NCBI GenBank assembly: GCA_964532175.1
Contig: CAZHGP010000011.1
Coordinates: 1 to 33,119 of the forward strand
Reading direction: 5' to 3'
DNA from: JAVZCJ01 sp964532175
Lineage (GTDB): Archaea; Thermoproteota; Nitrososphaeria_A; Caldarchaeales; JAVZCJ01
DNA length: 33,119 nt
The position numbers and the translations under genes are program-made. Shown here in pieces: positions 1 to 6,590 of the stretch. Below the pieces are notes generated by a model. That model saw only the letters and a program-made list of their open reading frames with translations. It had not been told where the DNA came from and did no database searches. Position 1 is the stretch's first letter, and each line of letters opens with the position of its first letter.

Positions 1-51
1 CAATTATTATATTAACAAATAGTTGTATAATTTCTTTAATAATTCCTTTAC

Positions 52-675
52 TTATTTTAATTTATAATTTATATTATAAAACATTTTCTCAGAACAATTA
101 ATAGCAAAAAATTTTTCTACAGGTATATATTCTACTTTATTTAAATTTTCAATTATTTTTCTTAAACTTAATTTTTCATTATTTTTATTTTCAATTATTT
201 TATCAAAAATCTTTAACGTTTCTAATCTATTATAAATTGAGAATAATGGTTCTATATATTTATTAGGCCAAATAGGTACAATTGCATCTAATTTTTTTTC
301 CTTTATTTCTTTATACATTAATTTTATTCCTTTATCGCATATGTATGGCATATCGCATGCTACTATGAAAATATATTTATTTTTAGAAGAAATTAAACTT
401 GTGTAAAAGCCTGATAAAACTCCTTTAACATTAATCTTTTTATCTATAATTATTGATACTTTTTTATTTTCTTTAATTATATTATAAATAGCTTTATATT
501 GATCATGATTACTAACACATATAATTATTTCAGATGCTAATGGTTGAATAACTTTTAATACATGATATATTAATGGTTTTCCATTAAAAATAGCAATAGC
601 TTTATATGAACCAAATCTTTTAGATTCTCCACCTGCTAAAATTGAACATGATAAAAATTTAAGCATTTTACTCAC
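52..675 (-). CDS. mobA: MobA-like molybdenum cofactor guanylyltransferase
   Basis: Nucleotidyltransferase of the MobA family, which transfers GMP to molybdopterin to make the guanine dinucleotide cofactor in the cytoplasm. Seen: the N-terminal nucleotide-binding loop LAGGESKRFG (residues 14-23) followed by a lysine in SYKA, a GKPLIYHVL segment, and ACDMPYI (about residue 106), the metal-binding Asp region of the GT-A fold. At 207 residues it has the usual family length. The start is GTG at 675, overlapping the stop of the upstream G1P dehydrogenase gene by GTGA, so the two are translationally coupled; an ATG at 666 is the alternative. The pairing with a lipid gene has no obvious functional logic. 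Presence of the gene implies an MGD-type Mo or W enzyme elsewhere in the genome. Other NTP transferases of the same fold (CTP- or UTP-using) are possible, but the motif set fits MobA best. Confidence 0.82.
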   Translation of the reverse strand: MSKMLKFLSCSILAGGESKRFGSYKAIAIFNGKPLIYHVLKVIQPLASEIIICVSNHDQYKAIYNIIKENKKVSIIIDKKINVKGVLSGFYTSLISSKNKYIFIVACDMPYICDKGIKLMYKEIKEKKLDAIVPIWPNKYIEPLFSIYNRLETLKIFDKIIENKNNEKLSLRKIIENLNKVEYIPVEKFFAINCSEKMFYNINYKLK

Positions 676-1778
676 ATTATTGTTTGATATAAAAGTTTTT
701 TTGCATTATCATAATTAAGTCTTTTCTTATGCAAAATAGTATATCTATCAGGTCTTAAATCAGGAGCATAAATTAATGCATTTATTGCAATTTCTTCTTC
801 AATATTTACTTGTTTAATGCTTATTGGAGCACCTATTAAATTTAATAATTTTTTTATATTTTGCCAATTATATTTTTTTTCTTTCCACCAATCTAAATTA
901 TTCTCTTCATGATATTTAGCCATTGCTATTGCTCCTAAGCCACATTGTTCACCATGCATTGCTGGTTTAGGACTATTTAAATCAAGATAATGTGAAAATA
1001 AATGTTCTGAACCTGAGCATGGTCTTGAAGAACCTGCAATAAGCATTGAAACTCCAGAATTTATTAAAGCTTCAATGAATAATTTAATATTTTTCCCATT
1101 ATTTTCAATAAATTCTATAGTATCTTCTATTGCAGAAAAAACTAATTCAGCAGCTTTTTTGCAATAATATTCATTTTTTTCATTTTTACCAAGTTCCCAA
1201 TCTTTTAAAGAAACTATTTTAGATAAAATATCTCCAACTCCAGAAGCTATCATTCTTTTAGGAGCGTTTGAAATAATTTTTTCATCAACTACTACAGCTA
1301 TTGGTGTATGTGTAACTAAAGATTTCTTTTTATTTTCTTCAATAAGAGAAACAATTGGAGAAGCTATTCCATCATGAGAAGGAGCTGTAGGGAAAGATAC
1401 GAATTCAATATTGTTCATATAAGTAGCCATTTTTGCTACATCTATAGGTGTACCTCCTCCAATAGCTATTGAAAAATCATAATTTTTTAATAAATTTGCA
1501 ACATTTTTTATATTTTCTATAGAAGATTTATTTATTAATACATAATCCACTGTGTAATTATTTTCTTTTAATAATTTTTCAATTTTATCCCCAGCAATCT
1601 TTTTTGTATTTTCATCTTCAACTAATAAACATCTTTTTTTCTCATTAAGAAATTCTTTTATTATTTCAGGTATTTCTTCTATAGCATCTTTTTTAATTAA
1701 AACTTTAGCAATAGATATTTTATGCTCTTTTCCACATTCGCAATTCCATTTATCTAATGGCTTAAATTTCAATGTCAT
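672..1778 (-). CDS. egsA: sn-glycerol-1-phosphate dehydrogenase
   Basis: NAD(P)H-dependent reduction of dihydroxyacetone phosphate to sn-glycerol 1-phosphate, the backbone of archaeal ether lipids. Seen: nucleotide loop GGGTPIDVAK (residues 107-116), the archaeal-type signature PTAPSHDGIASP (130-141), and likely Zn ligands D183 in GVGDILSK, H259 in SGSEHLFSH and H275 in MHGEQCG. Length 368 is normal. Odd: the N-terminus carries a CECGKEH motif (residues 13-19) that I associate from memory with bacterial AraM-like relatives rather than with typical archaeal EgsA. The start is the ATG at 1778, with a TATA-like element about 30 bp upstream, so the transcript is probably leaderless. It leads a two-gene unit with mobA (4-bp overlap). 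The family call is firm; role in lipid synthesis is by family. Confidence 0.93.
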   Translation of the reverse strand: MTLKFKPLDKWNCECGKEHKISIAKVLIKKDAIEEIPEIIKEFLNEKKRCLLVEDENTKKIAGDKIEKLLKENNYTVDYVLINKSSIENIKNVANLLKNYDFSIAIGGGTPIDVAKMATYMNNIEFVSFPTAPSHDGIASPIVSLIEENKKKSLVTHTPIAVVVDEKIISNAPKRMIASGVGDILSKIVSLKDWELGKNEKNEYYCKKAAELVFSAIEDTIEFIENNGKNIKLFIEALINSGVSMLIAGSSRPCSGSEHLFSHYLDLNSPKPAMHGEQCGLGAIAMAKYHEENNLDWWKEKKYNWQNIKKLLNLIGAPISIKQVNIEEEIAINALIYAPDLRPDRYTILHKKRLNYDNAKKLLYQTIM

Positions 1779-1803
1779 TATTCTACACTACCATGAAATC
1801 TTT

Positions 1804-1813
1804 CTATATAATT
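1804..1813 (-). promoter_or_regulatory. TATA box of the G1P dehydrogenase-mobA unit
   Basis: On the minus strand this reads AATTATATAG, centred about 30 bp before the ATG at 1778. Archaeal TATA boxes lie about 26 bp before the start of transcription, so the mRNA probably begins within a few bases of the start codon. Position and composition only; no transcript data. Confidence 0.5.
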
Positions 1814-1953
1814 GCTTTCTTTCTCTGAAAAATATTCCTATCCTTATTGAAAAAGATTTATGTATTTTCTTTTCATATTTTTCTTGAAAAGAGTCTACTA
1901 ATAAAACCATGATTTCTTTATTTATATAAATAGGAAAAAATTAAGAATCTATT

Positions 1954-1980
1954 ATTTTAGAGGCAATAGAGCTCTAAAAT
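1954..1980. repeat. Inverted repeat, 9-bp arms with 9-bp loop
   Basis: ATTTTAGAG at 1954-1962 is the exact reverse complement of CTCTAAAAT at 1972-1980, separated by 9 bases. It lies about 125 bp before the permease start at 2104. It could be an operator for a dimeric regulator or an RNA hairpin. It is not followed by a T-tract, which argues against a terminator for either flanking gene. Confidence 0.45.
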
Positions 1981-2103
1981 TCTTTTAAAAATAATTTGTA
2001 AAAGATAAGAAAGAATAAAAATATTAGAATCTTTTAAATAGACCATTTTTATTAAAAAAGATATTAATACAAGTTTTCTATTGAATTTAATATAAGATGT
2101 AAA

Positions 2104-2937
2104 TTGATAGATATATTTTTACTCATAATATTATCTTTTATTACTGGATTATTAGGAGCTTTAACAGGTTTAGGCGGAGCAAGTATAATGATACCTCTAT
2201 TAACATTAATAGGTGTGCCAATTAAATATGCAATAGCTGCAGGAATGGTTACTATTATAGCTACATCAAGTGGATCTGCCGCATCTTATGTTGAAAGAAA
2301 ATTAACAAATGTTAAAGCTGCAATGTACCTTGAAATATATACTGTTATAGGAGCTATATTAGGTGCTATCATAACAAGCTTCATATCTGCTAAGCTTCTT
2401 TACTTTTTCTTTTCAGGATTCCTTATAACATCATTCATAGGTTTAAAAGGTCATTTAGGTAAAGAGTTTCCAATAGTGAATAAACAAGATAAAATTTCAA
2501 GATTGCTTAATCTTGAAGGAAGTTATTTTGATGAAGCACTAGGTAAAGAGGTTAATTATAAATTAACAAATGCAATACAAGGAGGTTTAGGAATGTTTAT
2601 TGCAGGATTAGCAGCAGGTATGCTTGGTATAGGTGCTGGAGCATTTAAAGTTTCTGTTCATGAGCTTATTCTTAAAATGCCATCTAAAGTATCTAGCACA
2701 ACTAGCAATTTTATAATAGGTATGACTGCTCTTGCTGGCTCAACTATATATTTAAAAATGGGTCTAATTCATGTTAATCTAGTTGCACCTATGGCTATAG
2801 GTACAACCATAGGAGCTATACTAGGTGCCAGAATTTTAAATAAATTTAGCAATGTTACAATTAGATATTTATTTTTAGTTATAGTTCTATACTTAATAAT
2901 TCAAATGCTATATAAAGGAATGATAGCACCATGGTAA
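2104..2937 (+). CDS. TSUP (TauE/SafE) family membrane permease
   Basis: Predicted integral membrane transporter of the TSUP family (formerly DUF81), whose members move sulfite, sulfoacetate or other organic and sulfur anions. Seen: two homologous halves, each with a Gly-rich membrane signature: TGLLGALTGLGGASIMIP near residue 15 and AAGMLGIGAGAFKVS near residue 170. A hydrophilic insert (about 118-155) lies between them. About seven to eight hydrophobic segments; 277 residues is family-typical. The start is TTG at 2104, because no ATG or GTG is in frame upstream before a stop; no strong Shine-Dalgarno is visible, so this start is less certain than the rest. The gene overlaps the DUF1634 gene by 7 bp, a pairing recurrent in archaea. 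The substrate cannot be told from sequence; no sulfite or taurine gene adjoins. Confidence 0.85.
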   Translation: MIDIFLLIILSFITGLLGALTGLGGASIMIPLLTLIGVPIKYAIAAGMVTIIATSSGSAASYVERKLTNVKAAMYLEIYTVIGAILGAIITSFISAKLLYFFFSGFLITSFIGLKGHLGKEFPIVNKQDKISRLLNLEGSYFDEALGKEVNYKLTNAIQGGLGMFIAGLAAGMLGIGAGAFKVSVHELILKMPSKVSSTTSNFIIGMTALAGSTIYLKMGLIHVNLVAPMAIGTTIGAILGARILNKFSNVTIRYLFLVIVLYLIIQMLYKGMIAPW

Positions 2938-3311
2938 AAAGAAAAAATGATTTTGAAGATTTAATAAGCCGCATATTAACATTTGGAGTTATTTTTTCAA
3001 TAATTTTTCTCTTAATAGGTGTAATCATATATTTAATTCAAACTAAAGAAATAGTACTAGAAGAAAATTGGACTCTTAAAGGAGAAAACCTATTCATAGT
3101 CTTAATTAATATATTTAACAATATTTTCCAGAATAATTTATCTTATACATTTATGGCTATAGGAATATTATTACTAATGTTAACTCAATACATAAGAGTA
3201 ATAGTTTCAGTAGCATATTTTTCTATAATTAAAGATTGGAAATATGTAGTTATAACATTAATAGTTTTTATAATATTAACTTTAAGCATAATTGGATATT
3301 TTAAAGTATAA
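2931..3311 (+). CDS. DUF1634 family small membrane protein
   Basis: Small integral membrane protein with three hydrophobic segments (about residues 15-36, 53-85 and 98-122) and a charged N-terminus ending in DLISRILTFGV, typical of DUF1634. Family function is unknown. The gene overlaps the end of the TSUP permease gene by 7 bp in another frame, so the two are translationally coupled. From established neighbourhood patterns, DUF1634 proteins commonly accompany TSUP permeases, which suggests an accessory or stabilising subunit of the transporter. No catalytic or metal-binding motif is visible. Confident in the gene, fairly confident in the family. Confidence 0.78.
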   Translation: MVKRKNDFEDLISRILTFGVIFSIIFLLIGVIIYLIQTKEIVLEENWTLKGENLFIVLINIFNNIFQNNLSYTFMAIGILLLMLTQYIRVIVSVAYFSIIKDWKYVVITLIVFIILTLSIIGYFKV

Positions 3312-3316
3312 AATAA

Positions 3317-3339
3317 TTTTTGTTTTACCTTATTTTTTA
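3317..3339 (+). terminator. T-rich terminator after the permease pair
   Basis: Three T-runs of 5, 4 and 6 start 6 bases after the stop of the DUF1634 gene, without a clear hairpin. Archaeal RNA polymerase terminates at such T-tracts. Assigned on position and composition. Confidence 0.4.
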
Positions 3340-3505
3340 TCATTCTTTCTAGCTAGTATTTTTGGTATACTATTATAAGTAAGAATTAACTAAAATTATA
3401 TGAGTATAAGTTTAGTTGTTTTTCTTTTCATAGAATAAATAAATTTCGATTTCTTAATATGAATAATGAAGTTTTTAATCTTCCGGCTTTATAAAGAAAG
3501 AGTAA

Positions 3506-4252
3506 TTACTTACGTGGGTATCCAACAGGCATAATGTATAAAGGTTTTTCTTCTTTTGGTAAATTTAAAACTTTTTGTACTTCTTCATCATAAAATGCTC
3601 CTATAACAACTGTTCCAAGCTTAAGAGCAGTAGCTTGTAAATAAATATTTTGTCCAACATGTCCAGCTTCCATATGAACATATCTTATTCCTCTTTCACC
3701 ATATCTAGCAGTAGTTCTTTCATATATTGCTACTATAACAATATTTATTGGTGCTTCTCCTATCCATGTTTGTCCTAAACCTGCACCCATTAATTCTTTT
3801 CTAAAATCCCCTTTTAATAAAAGAATAATATTATGTTCGCGTGGATTATATTTATATATTCCAGCTTCCAATTTTTCTACTCCATTTTCACCAACAACTA
3901 AATAAATTTCAAGTGGATAAGTTGCACCTGCTGAAGGTGCAGTTCTAAAGCCTAATCTAGGTTCTGTAATTCCTTGAGCTGCCCATAAAAGTTGAGAAAC
4001 TTGTTCTAAATTTAATGGTTGAGAAGTATATTCTCTAATAGATCTACGTTTTAATAAAGCTTCTTCAACAGACATTTCTCCTTTAGTTTTTGGTTCTGGA
4101 AGATTAATTACATTTTCTTTATGAATTTTTTCAGTTCTTTCAATTGCAGTTTGATAGCTTGGTAATAAAAGAATAGAAATTAAACCATATAAGAGAATAC
4201 TTGCAAAAATCAATACGATTAATAAAATACTAATTTTTTCTTTTTTATTCAT
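3506..4252 (-). CDS. SagB-type nitroreductase, membrane-anchored
   Basis: FMN-dependent oxidoreductase of the nitroreductase superfamily, SagB/ThcOx branch. Seen: an N-terminal signal anchor (residues 9-30) with a lysine-rich cytoplasmic start, then SVEEALLKRRSIREY with the Arg pair that contacts FMN phosphate (about 62-76), the SagB-like APSAGATYPLE loop (about 107-117), and the C-terminal LGTVVIGAFYDEEV and MPVGYP blocks. At 248 residues it is a single domain. SagB enzymes oxidise azolines in peptide toxins, but no YcaO cyclodehydratase or precursor gene is nearby, so this role is not supported. The anchor would place the catalytic domain outside the membrane, which is odd for an FMN enzyme with a cytosolic partner. 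It stands alone, divergent from the DUF2148 gene. The substrate is unknown. Confidence 0.82.
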   Translation of the reverse strand: MNKKEKISILLIVLIFASILLYGLISILLLPSYQTAIERTEKIHKENVINLPEPKTKGEMSVEEALLKRRSIREYTSQPLNLEQVSQLLWAAQGITEPRLGFRTAPSAGATYPLEIYLVVGENGVEKLEAGIYKYNPREHNIILLLKGDFRKELMGAGLGQTWIGEAPINIVIVAIYERTTARYGERGIRYVHMEAGHVGQNIYLQATALKLGTVVIGAFYDEEVQKVLNLPKEEKPLYIMPVGYPRK

Positions 4253-4317
4253 TTCATAAGAAATTGATTATCCATATTAATAAATTTTTTAAAATAAAAA
4301 TCATTTGATAATACTAA

Positions 4318-4360
4318 AAATATATAGCTTAGAATATTTTTCCATAATAAATAAAAGTGA
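4318..4360 (+). promoter_or_regulatory. Promoter and ribosome binding site of the DUF2148 gene
   Basis: AAATATATAG at about 4318-4326 is a TATA-like element about 45 bp before the ATG at 4367, predicting a start of transcription near 4348. The short leader contains GTGA (4357-4360), a part-match to the archaeal anti-Shine-Dalgarno, 6 bases before the start codon. Confidence 0.45.
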
Positions 4361-4366
4361 GATAAA

Positions 4367-4906
4367 ATGTCTAAAGAAGAAAATGAAGCTATAATTATTG
4401 CTGCAAAATTAATGGCTGCAAGTGCTCGTACAGCTCCAAAAGCAAGGGGAATAGATAAAATTCAAATAATAATAGTTAATGGTAAAGAAAAAGAAGAAAT
4501 TGCAGAAATTATGGATAAAATTGGTAAAGAAAAAAATAGAGCTACTTTTATTAGAGATGCAAAAAATGTTAGAAATTCTCAAGCAATAGTTATTATAGGA
4601 GTTAAAGGAAATTCTTCTAAAGGAATAAATTGTAATGCATGCGGATATAATTGTGAAGAATTTGATAAAAATTCTAAGAAAAAAGGAGAATGCTATAATG
4701 GACCTAATTGTATTATGTACGCAATAGATTTAGGAATAGCTTTAGGTTCAGCTGTAAAAACTGCTAGTATTTTAAATATCGATAATAGAATAATGTTTAG
4801 CATAGGAGTTGCAGCTATAAAACTTGGTTTAATAGATTCTGATATAGCATTTGGTATTCCTCTTTCAATAAGTGGAAAAAATATTTATTTTGATAGAGTT
4901 TCATAA
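4367..4906 (+). CDS. DUF2148 ferredoxin-domain protein
   Basis: Protein of the DUF2148 family, annotated as containing a ferredoxin-like domain and common in anaerobic archaea and bacteria. Seen: a conserved N-terminal helix region with AARLMAASARTAPKARG-like sequence (residues 11-28), cysteines C89, C92 and C96 in CNACGYNC, then C109 and C115 in CYNGPNC, enough for one [4Fe-4S] cluster. An Ala/Gly-rich helix DLGIALGSAVKTA follows, and the C-terminus has a GIPLSISGK motif. Length 179 fits the family. The biochemical role is unknown; a flavin or radical-associated redox function has been suspected only by context. The 3' end overlaps the convergent GH1 gene by 6 bp. Confidence 0.85.
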   Translation: MSKEENEAIIIAAKLMAASARTAPKARGIDKIQIIIVNGKEKEEIAEIMDKIGKEKNRATFIRDAKNVRNSQAIVIIGVKGNSSKGINCNACGYNCEEFDKNSKKKGECYNGPNCIMYAIDLGIALGSAVKTASILNIDNRIMFSIGVAAIKLGLIDSDIAFGIPLSISGKNIYFDRVS

Positions 4907-6439
4907 ATTAATTTTTTCTGGTATTTCTCCACTTTCAATTATTTTTTTAAATAATTCTATACTATTTTTTCTTGGAATTCTATTTTTTTCTTTACTTTTA
5001 AAATCTACAGCATATAAGCCAAATTTCATACCAAATCCTTTTGCCCATTCATAATTATCTATCAAAGCCCAATGGAAATATCCTTTAACATTTAATTTTT
5101 CTTCATTCAATACTTTATCAAGTTCTTTTAAATGTTCAAATATAAACATTGGTCTTAATTTATCCTCAGAATCAGCTATGCCATTTTCAGTAATTATCAT
5201 GGGTTTTTCATATTTAGATATTAATTTTAAAGCTTCACTTAATCCTTCTGGATATATTTCCCAACCAAAATCTGAAGTAGGTCTATTATCATTAGAAATA
5301 CTATTTGGTTTACAATTTATTCCATACCCATTTACAAATTCTGGTATTAATGGAAGCCCTATAAGAAATTTTGCTAAGATAAATTTTCTTCCTTTTGTAA
5401 CAATTCTAGTATAATAATTTACTCCAATCCAATCTAATTTATTTTTTAAATATTCTTTTATTTCTTCTTTTTCTTCAATTCCATTTAAATTTTCATCAAG
5501 CCATCCTTTTGATATTGCTTCTAAAAATAATAAATTATGTATATGATTAATAAATTTTGCGGCTTCATTATCTATTTTTTTATTATAATCATATGGTTTT
5601 ACAGGTATTATATTTTGTATTATGCCTACTTCAGCAGGTAAAGAATTTTCTTCTGCTTTAATATTATCCCATTCTTTTATAGCATCATAAGCTCTTGCAT
5701 GTGCTATAATCATATTTATTAAAGATTTTTTAAAAGCATTAAAATTTCTTAAACTAGGTGGAAAACCAGCTTCAATAGCTAAATAACCACTTTCTGCAAC
5801 AACCATTGGTTCATTAAAAGTAATCCAATAATCTATTAAATCTCCAAGCTTCCATGCTAAAAAAGCTGCAAATTTCCAAAATTCTATTATTGTAATTTCA
5901 TCAAACCAACCTTTTGGTCCTTTTTTTAATTTTGAATTTCTAACAATGATAGGGTCATGAATCCATATAGGCAATGTAAAATGATTTAAACATAAATATA
6001 CTTTAAATCCTTTATTTCTTAAATCTGTAATTATTGACCTATAATGATTTAAAGCTTCAATATTAGCTATTTTTTCAAGTTTTTCCATTAAACTTTCTTC
6101 TGCATTTATTTTAGAAATTTTTCCATCGCTTGCTTTTTCAATATCAACTTTTAAATTAATTGTACTCTTTGGAAATATTCTACTCCATTCTATACCAATT
6201 CTATAAGCTTTTAAACCTAATTCATAAGCAATTTCATGATCATTTTTATAAAGAAACCAATAATTAGGTCCATCTTCAGGTAAATCTCCACTTACTATTT
6301 TTTTATCTATATTTTGTTTATCATGAACCCAAGCATACCAATCTGTATTTGGATCTAAGCTTTTATTTAAAGGATCGCCCATTTCAAATTGAAAACCAGA
6401 AGAAGAAACACCCCATAAAAATTTCTCTGGAAAAACCAT
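4901..6439 (-). CDS. GH1 family beta-glycosidase
   Basis: Retaining beta-glycosidase of glycoside hydrolase family 1, similar in layout to the archaeal LacS-type enzymes that hydrolyse beta-glucosides, beta-galactosides or related disaccharides. Seen: N-terminal FPEKFLWGVSSSGFQFE, the acid/base Glu210 in TFNEPMV, the nucleophile Glu418 in ITENGIAD, NHYRSIITDL, WIGVNYYTR and a C-terminal GYFHWALIDNYEWAKGF that lines the glycone pocket. There is no signal peptide, so it acts inside the cell on imported oligosaccharides. At 512 residues it is full length. It may serve the sugar-type ABC importer at 26899-30164, though the genes are far apart. A TATA-like element lies about 35 bp before the ATG at 6439. 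Substrate preference cannot be read from sequence. Confidence 0.92.
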   Translation of the reverse strand: MVFPEKFLWGVSSSGFQFEMGDPLNKSLDPNTDWYAWVHDKQNIDKKIVSGDLPEDGPNYWFLYKNDHEIAYELGLKAYRIGIEWSRIFPKSTINLKVDIEKASDGKISKINAEESLMEKLEKIANIEALNHYRSIITDLRNKGFKVYLCLNHFTLPIWIHDPIIVRNSKLKKGPKGWFDEITIIEFWKFAAFLAWKLGDLIDYWITFNEPMVVAESGYLAIEAGFPPSLRNFNAFKKSLINMIIAHARAYDAIKEWDNIKAEENSLPAEVGIIQNIIPVKPYDYNKKIDNEAAKFINHIHNLLFLEAISKGWLDENLNGIEEKEEIKEYLKNKLDWIGVNYYTRIVTKGRKFILAKFLIGLPLIPEFVNGYGINCKPNSISNDNRPTSDFGWEIYPEGLSEALKLISKYEKPMIITENGIADSEDKLRPMFIFEHLKELDKVLNEEKLNVKGYFHWALIDNYEWAKGFGMKFGLYAVDFKSKEKNRIPRKNSIELFKKIIESGEIPEKINL

Positions 6440-6468
6440 AATACTTCATATAATTAACATTATAATGT

Positions 6469-6480
6469 CTTATAAATTTA
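6469..6480 (-). promoter_or_regulatory. TATA box of the GH1 gene
   Basis: Minus-strand TAAATTTATAAG, centred about 35 bp before the start codon at 6439, predicts transcription start near 6448 and a leader under 10 bases. Confidence 0.42.
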
Positions 6481-6590
6481 TCGTTAAAATTAAATGAGAA
6501 TTTCTAAAATTTCAAAAATGTTTTTTTAATATAGAAATGAAAGAATATAAAAGTTAATAAAGAATACCATTTATAATTTTTACGAATAAT

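Larger units (their letters stand above)
1779..2103. other. Divergent intergenic region, 325 bp
   Basis: No gene is supported here. Frames are short and no GC-rich island suggests a tRNA or other structured RNA. It holds the promoter of the minus-strand G1P dehydrogenase gene at its left edge, an inverted repeat at 1954-1980, and the unassigned promoter of the plus-strand permease gene on the right. A TTTTAAAT-like stretch around 2032-2040 is a possible TATA box for the latter. Confidence 0.6.

Noticed and set aside
1..51. Possible start of a further minus-strand gene after mobA
   Set aside because: One frame is open to the window edge, but it has no ATG, GTG or TTG before the upstream stop; too little sequence to call.
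1779..2103. C/D-box small RNA or tRNA in the intergenic region
   Set aside because: No paired C and D boxes and no GC-rich clover-leaf; an ATGAAAT/CTGA pair was too far from consensus.
4872..5414. Plus-strand open frames opposite the GH1 gene
   Set aside because: They lie on the antisense strand of a firmly identified gene and have no promoter or family signature.
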